A stretch of 64,000 bases of DNA from an uncultured Chitinophagaceae bacterium (GCA_937958995.1 CALGAP010000023.1:332428-396427); one strand, 5' to 3'; counted from the first letter of the stretch, positions 33,603 through 43,460 are shown. Translations and numbers: made by a program. Notes: generated from the letters alone by a model not told the origin.

Positions 33603-35252
33603 ATGGACAGAAGGGCTTTCCTTACACTACGCAGAAGAGCTGCTGAATCTTCCCCAATATCCTATGCCGGTACACGTCGCATAGACACCGGGCTTACCGT
33701 TTACACCGGTCCCTGGGGCACCAAAGAAATTGTGCACCTGCTGAAACGCACCATGTTCGGTGCCAAAAAATCAGACATAGATTATTTCAAAACGCTCTCC
33801 ACCGTGCAGGCAGTAAATGCCTTGCTGAACGTGCCTGCAACGCCGCCGTCTCCGCCCGTAAAACATTATTCGGAAAATGATGGCGTGGCTGCAGGTGCTA
33901 CCTGGGTAAATACTTTTTCTGCCGATGGCGATGTAAACCGCGAACGCATCAATTCTTTCAAGAGCTGGTGGGTGGGGCGCATGATCAACCAGGAGAGAAA
34001 TATCCTGGAAAAGATGACGCTGTTCTGGCACAACCATTTTGCCACCGAGACCAACGTGTATGGCCGCGGCATTTTTGCCTATGAGCACAATGCCATGTTG
34101 CGCGCCAACGCGCTCGGTAATTTCAAAACACTGGTAAAACTGGTGACGCTCGACCGCGCCATGCTCATCTATCTCAACGGCGCGCTGAATGTAAAGGAAG
34201 CGCCCGACGAAAACTATGCGCGCGAATTGATGGAGTTGTTTACCCTCGGTAAAGAAAACAACCCCAATTATACCGAGCCCGACGTGCAGGCTGCGGCGCG
34301 GGTGTTAACTGGCTGGACCATAGATGAAACCACCGATGAACGGAGTTTTGACCCCGAAAAACATGATACAGGTAATAAAACCTTCAGTAGTTTCTTCAAC
34401 AATACCGTAATAGCCGGACAAAGCGGTCCCACCGGCGGCGAGACCGAACTGGATGCTTTGCTCGATATGATCTTCGCGAAAGACGTAGAGGTTTCTGAGT
34501 TTATCGTGCGCAAAATCTATCGGTGGTTCTGTTACTACATCATAGATGCCAACACAGAAAACAATGTGATCAAACCGCTGGCGCAGCTATTCCGCAACAG
34601 CAACTGGGAAATAAAACCGGTGCTGGATGCACTGTTTAAGAGCGAGCATTTTTTTGATCCCCTCAACCAGGGCTGTCTCATCAAGCCACCGATTGATCTG
34701 TATGTAGGCGCGAGCCGCGAGTTTAATGTGAGTTTTCCGGCCGACAGCGCCCGCCAGTACGAAATGTGGGAGCATATTTATTATGAAGCGGGCGTAATAC
34801 AACAAAATATCGGCGACCCGCCGAGTGTTTCGGGATGGCCCGCTTATTACCAACTGCCGCAGTTTCATGAAATGTGGATCAATAACGACACGCTGCCCAA
34901 GCGCAATATCTGGACCGATACCATGATTCAGCAAGGTTACACGCGCAACGGGCAGACCATCAAATTCGATCCCATCGCTTTTGCCCAATCATTGCCCAAC
35001 CCCGGCGACCCGAATGCATTGATCAACGATTCGCTGGATATACTGTATCGCGTGCCGCTGTCGGATGAGTCGAAGACGGTGATTAAAAGATCGATTCTGC
35101 TGGCGAATCAGCTGGAAGATTATTATTGGACCAATGAGTGGACTGCATTTATCACGAATCCCAATGATGCCATGGCGCGGCAGATCATTACAACACGGCT
35201 GACGGCGCTGTATAAATATTTCATGAACCTGGCAGAATACCAATTATCCTAA
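33603..35252 (+). CDS. DUF1800 family protein
   Basis: 549 residues. The start, MDRRAFLTLRRR, looks like a twin-arginine motif but no hydrophobic stretch follows, so there is no usable signal peptide. The DUF1800 core spans about 40-540 with HLLKRTMFGAKKSDIDYF, KMTLFWHNHFAT, NYARELMELFTLG, VQAAARVLTGWTID and PSVSGWPAYYQL. The biochemical role of the family is unknown. The DUF1501 gene starts 13 bases downstream; the pair is a recurrent tandem in Bacteroidota and Planctomycetota. Since the partner has a Tat signal, export of this protein as a folded passenger is possible but untested. Confidence 0.9.
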   Translation: MDRRAFLTLRRRAAESSPISYAGTRRIDTGLTVYTGPWGTKEIVHLLKRTMFGAKKSDIDYFKTLSTVQAVNALLNVPATPPSPPVKHYSENDGVAAGATWVNTFSADGDVNRERINSFKSWWVGRMINQERNILEKMTLFWHNHFATETNVYGRGIFAYEHNAMLRANALGNFKTLVKLVTLDRAMLIYLNGALNVKEAPDENYARELMELFTLGKENNPNYTEPDVQAAARVLTGWTIDETTDERSFDPEKHDTGNKTFSSFFNNTVIAGQSGPTGGETELDALLDMIFAKDVEVSEFIVRKIYRWFCYYIIDANTENNVIKPLAQLFRNSNWEIKPVLDALFKSEHFFDPLNQGCLIKPPIDLYVGASREFNVSFPADSARQYEMWEHIYYEAGVIQQNIGDPPSVSGWPAYYQLPQFHEMWINNDTLPKRNIWTDTMIQQGYTRNGQTIKFDPIAFAQSLPNPGDPNALINDSLDILYRVPLSDESKTVIKRSILLANQLEDYYWTNEWTAFITNPNDAMARQIITTRLTALYKYFMNLAEYQLS

Positions 35253-35265
35253 CGAAAAGTGACTT

Positions 35266-36855
35266 ATGAAACGCAGACAATTTTTCAAACATACACTACC
35301 CGCCGCCGTTACATTGCCGGCGATGATCAACGGCTTTTCCGTAAAAGCACATACCGCTGCTTCGCCGCTGGTGCGCGCGCTGATGAGCGCCACCACCGAA
35401 ACCGATAAGGTGCTGGTGCTGGTAAGGCTCGATGGCGGTAATGATGGTTTGAATATGGTGATACCGGTTGAATATTATTCGGGCTATTACAATGCGCGAA
35501 AAAATATCGCCATACCACAAAACAAGATCCTGGCGCTGAACGGCGTTTCCAAAACGGGTTTGCATCCCAGTCTTACCGGTCTGCAGACCTTATACAACGA
35601 AGGCAAGCTGGCCATTGTGCACTCTGTTGGCTATCCTTCGCCCAACTTCTCGCATTTCCGCGCCACCGATATATGGATGACGGCTTCCGATTCGGAGCAG
35701 ATCATTCCCACCGGCTGGATCGGCCGCTATCTCGAGACTGAGTTCCCCGGCTATCCCGAAGGTTATCCCACTACGCAAATGCCCGACCCGCTGGCTATCC
35801 AGATCGGCGCTATACCTACGCCGGCCTTCCAGGGAGCGGGTTATAATATGGGTATTAACATTACCAACCCTACCAGCTTTTACGATTTTCTCAATGGCGT
35901 GGAAGACCCCGTGCCCGATACGCCCTGGGGAAAAGAACTGAAATACATACGCACCGTTGCCCGTCAGACCGAGCTTTATTCCACCGCCATTAAGGCTGCT
36001 GCGGAAAAAGTGACGCAGCAGGGTTCATACCCCGCGAATAATGATCTGGCGCAACAGCTTCGCATCGTGGCGCGGCTGGTGAAAGGCGGTTTGAAAACGC
36101 GCGTGTATATGGTGAGCACTTATGGCTTTGACACACACTCAGCGCAGGTGAACTCGCTCGATACTACCACCGGTACGCACGCACAATTGCTGCGTAAATT
36201 ATCAGACGCCATCAAATCATTTATGGACGATCTGAAAAACCTGGGCGTAGACGACCGCGTGATCGGGTTTACTTTTTCTGAATTCGGCCGACGCATCAAA
36301 TCCAATTCCAGCATGGGAACGGATCATGGTGCGGCGGCGCCGGTATTTGTTTTCGGAAAAAATGTGCGTCCAGGTATTGTCGGCGCCAATCCAACCATAC
36401 CCAACAATTCGTCGGTAAACGACAATATCCCGTTCCAGTATGATTTCCGGAGTATATATGCCTCGATTCTGAAGCAATGGTTTTGCGTGGATGCGGCTAA
36501 CCTGGAGAAAATTTTACTCAAAAATTTCCAGGAGATTCATTTGGCCAGCAACAGCGCCTGCGCCAGTACGGGTATTGAAGATGTGCTGGACACAAACGGG
36601 AAAGATCTCATTATAAATTATCCCAATCCTTTTGTTGAAAGAACGCGCATCACCTTTCGCACAAAGGGCGGGCACACGCTGGTGCATGTAATAGACGCGT
36701 TGGGAAGGGTAGTGAAAACACTTACTGATAAGGTGTATCCGCCCGGAACATACAATGTGGACTTCGACAGTGGTGGATTGCCTACAGGTTTATACTATGC
36801 CCGACTGCAAAATGGTTCTATTCAGCAGGTAAGACCAATGTTGAAGACCCGTTAA
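35266..36855 (+). CDS. DUF1501 protein with Tat signal and type IX sorting domain
   Basis: 529 residues. The N-terminus MKRRQFFKHTLPAAVTLPAM is a twin-arginine signal with a hydrophobic stretch. The DUF1501 (sulfatase-like fold) body follows from about 40: VLVRLDGGNDGLNMVIPVEY, HSVGYPSPNFSHFRATDIWM, YGFDTHSAQ, FTFSEFGRRIKSN and GTDHGAAAPVFVFG. The last 75 residues are a type IX secretion C-terminal domain (NYPNPFVERTRITFRTKGG to the end). The protein thus should cross the inner membrane folded through Tat and the outer membrane through type IX. It is cotranscribed with DUF1800 and followed by a strong terminator. Substrate unknown. Confidence 0.92.
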   Translation: MKRRQFFKHTLPAAVTLPAMINGFSVKAHTAASPLVRALMSATTETDKVLVLVRLDGGNDGLNMVIPVEYYSGYYNARKNIAIPQNKILALNGVSKTGLHPSLTGLQTLYNEGKLAIVHSVGYPSPNFSHFRATDIWMTASDSEQIIPTGWIGRYLETEFPGYPEGYPTTQMPDPLAIQIGAIPTPAFQGAGYNMGINITNPTSFYDFLNGVEDPVPDTPWGKELKYIRTVARQTELYSTAIKAAAEKVTQQGSYPANNDLAQQLRIVARLVKGGLKTRVYMVSTYGFDTHSAQVNSLDTTTGTHAQLLRKLSDAIKSFMDDLKNLGVDDRVIGFTFSEFGRRIKSNSSMGTDHGAAAPVFVFGKNVRPGIVGANPTIPNNSSVNDNIPFQYDFRSIYASILKQWFCVDAANLEKILLKNFQEIHLASNSACASTGIEDVLDTNGKDLIINYPNPFVERTRITFRTKGGHTLVHVIDALGRVVKTLTDKVYPPGTYNVDFDSGGLPTGLYYARLQNGSIQQVRPMLKTR

Positions 36856-36891
36856 GCATGTAATTTTATTTTAATTAAAACCCAAATCAAC

Positions 36892-36937
36892 AAATCCGAA
36901 ACTGGATTGACAAAATTTCCGGTTTCGGATTTTTTGA
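36892..36937 (+). terminator. Rho-independent terminator after the DUF1501 gene
   Basis: AAATCCGAAACTGG (36892-36905) pairs with CCGGTTTCGGATTT (36919-36932), one G-T pair, loop 13, followed by more T residues. It ends the DUF1800-DUF1501 operon. Confidence 0.88.
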
Positions 36938-36992
36938 TTCCGGATTTTTATTTATTTCATATGGTAAATAGTTTTAAATTGCCGCTCAATAT

Positions 36993-37637
36993 ATGCTGAA
37001 AGTTTTCATAACAGACGACCATGAATTGTACCTTGAGGGCTTGGTCTTGCTGTTGAACAAACAACCAGGTTTCCAGGTGGTCGGTTCTGCATTAACGGGC
37101 AAAGAGCTGTTACAAAAACTTCCGGAAGTTGAAGTGGACATTTTACTGCTCGACGTACACCTGCCAGATACAGGCGAAGAAGAATTGTTGAAACAGATTC
37201 GCAGCCTGCACCCCGACCTGAAGATTCTTTATCTCACCATCATGCGCGGCACGCGCTACATTCACAAATTGATCCGCCACGATATCAACGGGTACATCCT
37301 GAAAAATACCAGTATCGAAGAGCTGGTAAAGGCGTTGAATACCGTGGCCGAAGGAAAAAAATATTTCAGTAAAGAGATCAATATCATCGATACCGACCAG
37401 GACTTCCGCAACACGGTAACGATTGAAGACAAAAAGGTGGATGAAATTTTATCGAAGCGTGAAATAGAAGTGCTCACGCTTATCTGCAAGGAGTATAGTA
37501 ATAGTGAAATTGCGGAAAAACTCTTTCTCAGCGTAAGCACTGTCGAAACACATCGCAAGAATCTCATAGCTAAATTAGGGGTGAACAATACTGTTGGCCT
37601 GGTGAAATTTGCCCTGCGCAACAACCTGATTGAATAA
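36993..37637 (+). CDS. NarL/LuxR-type response regulator
   Basis: 214 residues. The receiver, 1-120, has TDDHELYLEGL and phosphoacceptor Asp in VDILLLDVHLPDTG. A LuxR-type helix-turn-helix, about 150-212, has LSKREIEVLTLICKEYSNSE and LSVSTVETHRKNLIAKLGV. It should bind DNA as a phosphorylated dimer. A sensor kinase gene begins 41 bases downstream on the same strand and is the likely partner. Targets are not identifiable. Confidence 0.93.
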   Translation: MLKVFITDDHELYLEGLVLLLNKQPGFQVVGSALTGKELLQKLPEVEVDILLLDVHLPDTGEEELLKQIRSLHPDLKILYLTIMRGTRYIHKLIRHDINGYILKNTSIEELVKALNTVAEGKKYFSKEINIIDTDQDFRNTVTIEDKKVDEILSKREIEVLTLICKEYSNSEIAEKLFLSVSTVETHRKNLIAKLGVNNTVGLVKFALRNNLIE

Positions 37638-37678
37638 TTGGCGATTTACGTTATATTGCTAATACAAGCCCTTTCCCA

Positions 37679-39511
37679 GTGAAATACAAATTGTTTACAC
37701 TGGCCTTGATATGTAGCTGCCTTGCCTTCTCGCAGCCTGATACTACTTACCTCAAACAGTTGTACGACAGGTGCCTTGACTTCAGCGAGGAAAAGATCGA
37801 TTCCATTAAGTATTATGCCAACTATATCGAGAAGGAATCGGAACGCCTGAAATTTAATAAGGGGCCTGTACTGTCAACCCGCCTGCGCGGACTGTACGAA
37901 GATCTCAACAACAATTACAGCAAAGCCATCGAATACTACCTGCAATCGCTGGAAGAAGCGCGCAAACTGCAGGCAGTAGAATATGAAATGAGCGCGCTCA
38001 GCGACCTGGCCATTGTATATTCAGCGATTAAGGAACCGGTAAAGGCCAAGGAATTTTACATTCAATGCGCCGAGATGGTGAGGGAGCGGGGTGAAGTGTC
38101 TTCACTCATCAATACTTACAACAACCTCGCCGTCATTTACACGCAATTAAAACAATACGACAGTGCGCGCATTTTACTCAACGAAGCTATCCGCATTGCC
38201 AAACCATATTCAGAAACCCTCGATCTCACCAGTCTGTATAATAACCTCGGCAACGTAAACTTTCGTGAAAAAAAGTTCGATGAAGCGTTGCGACATTTTC
38301 GCCGCAATTATTTTCACTTCACTTCTCAAGACAATAGCGCAGGTTTATGGGTGGCTGTGTTGAACATAGCCGATGTATATATTGAGAAAAAGGTGTTCGA
38401 CTCAGCTGCCTTCTACGCCAGCAAAGCCATGCACCTGGCCAGGCAACTGGGTTCAAAAAGTAAGGAAGCCGATTCGTATTCTATTCTTGCGAAGTTGTAT
38501 GAATACAAAGGCGATTACAGCACCGCATACAAATATCTTAAGAACTGGTATTCGCTTGACACCGCCATCATCAACACCGAAACTTACCGCACCATTGCCG
38601 AACTGCAGGAGCGCTTCAATGCGCGTGAACGCGAAGCAGAGAACGATCTGTTGCTCGCGCGGATAGAAAAAGAACAGATTCGCACGCGTTGGTTTATATC
38701 GCTGGCCATAGCCTTTGCCATAATCGGTATCCTGATTGCGCTCGGCCTCATCAATAAGAGAAGGGCCAATAAGAGACTCCAGGCCACGAACGAACTGATC
38801 ATTCAGCAAAATGAAAAGCTATCAGAGCTGAACCACGAAAAAAATTCGCTGATCAGCATTGTGTCGCACGACCTGAACACACCCTTTGCTACCATACAGG
38901 TTTGGAGCAGAATTTTGGGAAATGATACCAGCAATCTTACCGATGAGCAACGCAAGGCCTTAAACAAGATCATCCAGGCTAGTTCATATGGCGAGGAAAT
39001 GATCAGCCGCATCCTGGATATTGAGAAATCGGATATCGGCGATCATAAGGTGCAGCTCGAACATTTTGACCTCAGCATTTTTGCCGAGCAGGTGATTGAT
39101 GAATTCAGGCATGTGGCTGCCGAGAAGAACATCACGATTCACAGCGATTTGCCCGGCAGGCAGCTCTTTATCCTCAGCGACCGGCAGCTGGTAAACCGTA
39201 TTTGTGCCAACCTGCTTTCGAACGCCATTAAATACACCCCGCGTGGCAAAAACGTTTATGTGAGCATGAGTGACCTGCAGGATGCCGTCAGCATCAAGGT
39301 GCGCGATGAGGGGGTAGGTATTGAGAAGGATGAGCTGCCTTACCTGTTTTCGAAATATGCCAAGATATCTTCACAACCCACAGAGGGTGAACCCTCCACC
39401 GGCCTTGGCCTCTCTATCGTTAAACGCATTGTAGAGGAAATAAACGGCAAAATCTACTGCGAAAGCGAGCCCGGGGAAGGTACCACCTTTACCGTTATAC
39501 TCAAAAAATAA
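37679..39511 (+). CDS. TPR-containing sensor histidine kinase
   Basis: 610 residues from a GTG start that gives a signal peptide (MKYKLFTLALICSCLAFSQ). Periplasmic TPR repeats span about 60-310 (KAIEYYLQSLEEARKLQ, FDEALRHFRRNYFHF). One membrane helix follows near 338-358 (WFISLAIAFAIIGILIALGL) and a short coiled coil. The kinase core has H box SIVSHDLNTPFATIQ, N box ICANLLSNAIKYTP, G1 VRDEGVGIE and G2 GLGLSIVKRIVEE. It is a classical HisKA-type kinase, whereas NarL-type regulators are usually served by HisKA_3 kinases, so the pairing with the upstream gene is likely by position but atypical by family. Confidence 0.93.
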   Translation: MKYKLFTLALICSCLAFSQPDTTYLKQLYDRCLDFSEEKIDSIKYYANYIEKESERLKFNKGPVLSTRLRGLYEDLNNNYSKAIEYYLQSLEEARKLQAVEYEMSALSDLAIVYSAIKEPVKAKEFYIQCAEMVRERGEVSSLINTYNNLAVIYTQLKQYDSARILLNEAIRIAKPYSETLDLTSLYNNLGNVNFREKKFDEALRHFRRNYFHFTSQDNSAGLWVAVLNIADVYIEKKVFDSAAFYASKAMHLARQLGSKSKEADSYSILAKLYEYKGDYSTAYKYLKNWYSLDTAIINTETYRTIAELQERFNAREREAENDLLLARIEKEQIRTRWFISLAIAFAIIGILIALGLINKRRANKRLQATNELIIQQNEKLSELNHEKNSLISIVSHDLNTPFATIQVWSRILGNDTSNLTDEQRKALNKIIQASSYGEEMISRILDIEKSDIGDHKVQLEHFDLSIFAEQVIDEFRHVAAEKNITIHSDLPGRQLFILSDRQLVNRICANLLSNAIKYTPRGKNVYVSMSDLQDAVSIKVRDEGVGIEKDELPYLFSKYAKISSQPTEGEPSTGLGLSIVKRIVEEINGKIYCESEPGEGTTFTVILKK

Positions 39512-39608
39512 GGCCCCTGCAGGCCCCTCCAACGCCTTTATATAATAATCCGCGCACTAATACGTTATAATCTGGGTCTTACTAACCCATCTTCATAGGA
39601 CTGAGCCC

Positions 39609-39661
39609 TGCACAAAAATGCGGGGCATTTTTGTGCAGACCGAAGACTCAATCTTCGGTCT
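39609..39661. terminator. Two adjacent hairpins between convergent genes
   Basis: TGCACAAAAATGC (39609-39621) with GCATTTTTGTGCA (39625-39637) is a perfect 13-bp stem with a GGG loop. Directly beside it AGACCGAAGA (39637-39646) pairs with TCTTCGGTCT (39652-39661). The second includes the stop codon of the DUF983 gene. Together they probably stop transcription from both sides. Confidence 0.7.
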
Positions 39662-40124
39662 TCTTCCCATCGTCTTTCAAATAATACGACTCCGACTCAT
39701 AATCAAAGGTCTTGGCTTTAGTATGCTTATAATCCGGGTCGTAACGGACGAAGAAGTAGAGGTAGAGAACGCGGCTGAGGCGCATGAGCCAGGGCTGTAT
39801 GATGATGAGTAAAGCCACGTTGAGGCCCAGCCACCAGAAAAATCGGCTATCCTGCACCGACATACCGATAAGTACGTACCAGGCTACGAAGGTGGCCACA
39901 GACACCGCCACGGAAAGCACGTAGCTTACGTAGCCGGTGCCATACCAGAAGCCCACTTCCAGTTCGTACAGCTGGTTGCACTCCGGGCAGCGCACGGGCA
40001 TCGCAAAAACTTTCTTCAGGTTCCAGGGATTCTTGTTCACAAACATAGGGCCGCGCCTGCAACGGGGACATTTCATCGTCAGCAGGCTCCACAGAAAATT
40101 GGGGGTAGGTGTTTTTTCTGACAT
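39648..40124 (-). CDS. DUF983 membrane protein with zinc ribbon
   Basis: 158 residues from the ATG at 40124; the frame extends 80 codons upstream but that part is not protein-like. A cytoplasmic zinc ribbon uses two CxxC pairs, MKCPRCRRGPMF and VRCPECNQLY, then GFWYGTGYVSYVLS and two or three membrane helices (SVATFVAWYVLIGM, FFWWLGLNVALLIIIQPWLM). This is the DUF983 layout. The function is unknown. The gene stands upstream of the HK convergence point and about 70 bases from the ABC exporter stop. Confidence 0.88.
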   Translation of the reverse strand: MSEKTPTPNFLWSLLTMKCPRCRRGPMFVNKNPWNLKKVFAMPVRCPECNQLYELEVGFWYGTGYVSYVLSVAVSVATFVAWYVLIGMSVQDSRFFWWLGLNVALLIIIQPWLMRLSRVLYLYFFVRYDPDYKHTKAKTFDYESESYYLKDDGKKTED

Positions 40125-40194
40125 GAGGCGGCAAAGATACGACAAAGTGGTTTCGGGTGTAGGTTGTGTACAACACCCTGCCTCCTGCACCGTA

Positions 40195-42000
40195 TTACGA
40201 CGCGGCGGCCAGCTTCTTCCTTTCGCCGATCTGTTGCCGCCACATGGCGTAGTAGAGGCCCTTTTCTTCAAGCAGGGATTCGTGGGTGCCGGTCTCGATA
40301 ATGTCGCCACGCTCAAGCACATAGATGCGGTCGGCATGCATAATGGTGCTGAGGCGGTGGGCAATCAGGATGGTGATCTGGTCGCGCTGCGACGATACCT
40401 GGCGAATGGTGTTGGTCACCTCTTCCTCGGTTAGAGAGTCGAGGGCAGAGGTAGCCTCGTCGAATATCAGCACGCGCGGCTTGCGGATGAGGGCGCGGGC
40501 AATAGACAGCCTCTGGCGCTCGCCACCCGAGAGCTTCAGACCGCCCTCGCCGATCATGGTGTCAACACCTTTTTCGGCACGCTTCAACAGGCTGGTGCAG
40601 GAAGCCTTGTGTAAGGCATCCATCAGTTCTTCCTCAGTAGCCTCGGGGTTCACAAACATCAGGTTTTCACGGATAGTGCCTGAAAACAGCTGGGTATCCT
40701 GCGTTACAAAACCTATCTGGTGGCGCAGGTCGTCGAAGTTGATGGAGGTTTCGTCAATCCCGTTGTATAAAATCTTGCCTTCCTGCGGCCGGTAGAGGCC
40801 AACCAGCAGCTTCATCAGTGTAGTCTTGCCCGAGCCCGATGGACCCACAAAGGCGATGGTTTCGCCGGTCCTTACCGAAAAGTTGATATCATCAATGGCG
40901 CGTTGCTGTGCGGTCTGGTGCTTGAAACCAACGCCGCGAAACTCGAGCGTTTGCACGTCGCCTAGGTGAGTGGGATTGGCGGGCTGCTGCTCGGGCTGCT
41001 TGTTCATGAGGTTGTTGAAATTGTTCAGCGACGCTTCCGCTTCGCGATAACTGAGAATAATATTGCCTATTTCCTGCAGCGGGCTGAAGATGAAGAAGGA
41101 ATAGATCTGCATGGTAAACAACTGGCCCACGTTCATCAGTTGCCCCGGCCCGATCAGTTCACCCGGACCATACAACAACCACATCATAATAAACAGTATC
41201 ACCTGGCGCAGTGTATTCACAAACGTGCCTTGAATAAAACCGATACTGCGGATGCGTTTTACCTTGGTCAGTTCGAGACCCAATATTTTATACGTGTTCT
41301 TATTTAACCGTTCCACTTCCTGGTGTGTCAATCCCAGGCTTTTTACCAATTCTATATTGCGCAGCGACTCGGTAGTGCTGCCGGCAAGCGATGTGGTTTG
41401 CGACACAATATTTTTCTGAATCTGTTTTATCTTCTTACTTAAGAAATTGGTGATAGTGGTCAGCAGGAATATACCAATCATATAAGCAATGGGTATAGAC
41501 CAGTGAATGGCCGATGCGTACACAATCACAAATACAATACCTACAAACACACCGAAGAGAATATTGATGAAATAATTCACGAAGCGTTCGGTATCCGTTC
41601 TCACCTTGGTAAGCACCGACAGTGTCTCACCGCTTCGCTGGTCTTCAAATTCCTGGTAGGGCAACTTCATCGCGTGTTTTAAGCCATCGGTAAATACCCT
41701 GGCGCCGAATTTCTGCACCACCACATTCAAAAAATAATCCTGGAAGTTTTTCGCAATACGACTCACCATGGCCACGCCGATGGACATGAGCAACAAAGCA
41801 ATTACACCGTATGGTTTTGAAAAAGAGAAGAAGAATCGGTCAGCGTCGTAGTTATTTTGGATATGGTCATTGGCAAGATTGGCCAGGTGTCCAAATATGA
41901 TGGGGTCCAATAGAGAGAAGCCCTGGTTAATGGCCGCCAGCAAAAGAACGAGCGCTACAAGCCACCTGTAAGGTTTCAGGTACCTGAATAATATTTTCAT
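40195..42000 (-). CDS. ABC exporter, fused permease and ATPase
   Basis: 601 residues from the ATG at 42000. A six-helix exporter domain, about 1-320 (YRWLVALVLLLAAINQGFSL, FGVFVGIVFVIVYASAIHW), is fused to an ATPase domain: Walker A GPSGSGKTTLM, Q loop GFVTQDTQLFSG, signature LSGGERQRLS, Walker B VLIFDEATSAL and switch His in AHRL. It is an MsbA/BmrA-type half-transporter that works as a homodimer; the substrate could be lipid or drug. It lies just outside the polysaccharide locus on the same strand, but no sequence feature ties it to that pathway. Confidence 0.92.
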   Translation of the reverse strand: MKILFRYLKPYRWLVALVLLLAAINQGFSLLDPIIFGHLANLANDHIQNNYDADRFFFSFSKPYGVIALLLMSIGVAMVSRIAKNFQDYFLNVVVQKFGARVFTDGLKHAMKLPYQEFEDQRSGETLSVLTKVRTDTERFVNYFINILFGVFVGIVFVIVYASAIHWSIPIAYMIGIFLLTTITNFLSKKIKQIQKNIVSQTTSLAGSTTESLRNIELVKSLGLTHQEVERLNKNTYKILGLELTKVKRIRSIGFIQGTFVNTLRQVILFIMMWLLYGPGELIGPGQLMNVGQLFTMQIYSFFIFSPLQEIGNIILSYREAEASLNNFNNLMNKQPEQQPANPTHLGDVQTLEFRGVGFKHQTAQQRAIDDINFSVRTGETIAFVGPSGSGKTTLMKLLVGLYRPQEGKILYNGIDETSINFDDLRHQIGFVTQDTQLFSGTIRENLMFVNPEATEEELMDALHKASCTSLLKRAEKGVDTMIGEGGLKLSGGERQRLSIARALIRKPRVLIFDEATSALDSLTEEEVTNTIRQVSSQRDQITILIAHRLSTIMHADRIYVLERGDIIETGTHESLLEEKGLYYAMWRQQIGERKKLAAAS

Positions 42001-42077
42001 ACTGTGCAAATTCGCAAAAAATGGCAAATTTATAGTAACAGCAAAACCCGGTAAATGGTTTACACTGGCCTGTTACC

Positions 42078-43376
42078 TTAAGCCTGGACAGGGGTTTTCT
42101 GTTGGTTATTAAGATTGTACATAAATAAAAAAGGGAAAAAAGTAAAGAGAAAAAGACCATGCTGCAGCTCCAGCAGCGACGCGGTAAGCGATACAAGAAT
42201 TACCGGCACCAGGAACAAAATCGTCTCCCGCGACCGTTCTTTTACAGCCCTTGCCACCAGCATTACACACACGACGATCAACACCAACAAACCGATAATG
42301 CCGCTCTGCAGCAACTGTTGCAGAAACTGGTTGTGCGAGTCGTAATTCAGAAAGCCAATATCTTTTCCGTCGGGCGTACCCAGGTATAGATTGGCCTGTC
42401 GATATTTCTCGTCGAGCAAGTCTTGTGCGTCGCCGGGACTCACGCCCCATATCCAGGCATTATGTTCCTTTAGTATTTCCCAGGCGTAACGGTATTCGAG
42501 CAGCCGCAGTTGCACGCCGTTGAGGTATATATCGGGACTGAATTTTTCACGTTTCACCAGGTCCAGGTCGCCGCGTAATATATCGACGTACCTCGCCTTG
42601 ATAGGATTATCGGTAGTGATCAGAATGGTTGCCCCCACAGCAACAGCCAGCATCAGGGCGAGTATTGGCCTGGTGCGTTTTTCGGCGGGATAGCGTTGCA
42701 ACAGCCAGATAGCCAGCAACAGGGGCATTACAAAAAGCAGCAACTTGGACGCCAGCAATACGCAAAAGCCGGCAAAATAAATGATCAGCAAAACACGCCA
42801 TACCCGGCCCGGCTCGCGCGCGACACCGAAGTATAGATTGTTATATAAAAGATATATGATAGCCGCTATCAGCAACAGGGTAGATAAGATCGCGTTTTGC
42901 TGCAGCGGGCTTACGAGATCGTGGTAAAAGAATAATCCCGCCTGACCCGTATTAGCATACCGGTATGCTGCAATGCACAAGCACATAAAAGTGAGCGCAA
43001 ACGAGATCAGGCAATACGCCGTCATTATTTTCTTAAAATTCTCCTTACCACGAAAAGGCCCCACCATCAATATAAAAGGTATAGCCACCAGGGTGGCCTT
43101 GCTTTCCAAATTGTGCCAGCCCTCCTTAAAATTATTGGTGTAGAATAAGCCAATTACTTCAAGAAAAGCAAGAGAAAAATAAGCGAGAAAAAGTTGATTG
43201 GTGAATACTGTTCGTATTTCAACAGTTCGCCATTCGAGCACCAGCAGCACCAGCAGCATCAATATCATCAGTTGGCTGCACGTATTGAACCAGGAGATCA
43301 GTGTAGTGGTAATGATCAGCAACAGTAAAACGAAGTACAATATATCCAGCCACCGAGGTCTAACACCAATCTGCAT
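42078..43376 (-). CDS. O-antigen ligase/polymerase-like membrane protein
   Basis: 432 residues with about ten to twelve membrane helices. A large periplasmic loop near 255-345 (IYLNGVQLRLLEYRYAWEIL, NAWIWGVSPGDAQDLLDEKY, FLNYDSHNQFLQQLLQSGI) carries the Wzy_C/WaaL-type pattern, including the conserved His in DSHNQFLQ. Such proteins polymerise or ligate sugar chains on undecaprenyl carriers. It lies at the end of the locus, separate from the main operon, and is the second protein of this type there; the other is at 46584. Confidence 0.8.
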   Translation of the reverse strand: MQIGVRPRWLDILYFVLLLLIITTTLISWFNTCSQLMILMLLVLLVLEWRTVEIRTVFTNQLFLAYFSLAFLEVIGLFYTNNFKEGWHNLESKATLVAIPFILMVGPFRGKENFKKIMTAYCLISFALTFMCLCIAAYRYANTGQAGLFFYHDLVSPLQQNAILSTLLLIAAIIYLLYNNLYFGVAREPGRVWRVLLIIYFAGFCVLLASKLLLFVMPLLLAIWLLQRYPAEKRTRPILALMLAVAVGATILITTDNPIKARYVDILRGDLDLVKREKFSPDIYLNGVQLRLLEYRYAWEILKEHNAWIWGVSPGDAQDLLDEKYRQANLYLGTPDGKDIGFLNYDSHNQFLQQLLQSGIIGLLVLIVVCVMLVARAVKERSRETILFLVPVILVSLTASLLELQHGLFLFTFFPFLFMYNLNNQQKTPVQA

Positions 43377-43460
43377 AACTATTTCGGGAAATTTGACCCA
43401 ATGTACAAATTTAGCGTTTCATCATCCAGAAAGAGCCGGGTATATTGTTAAGGTTGTGCT

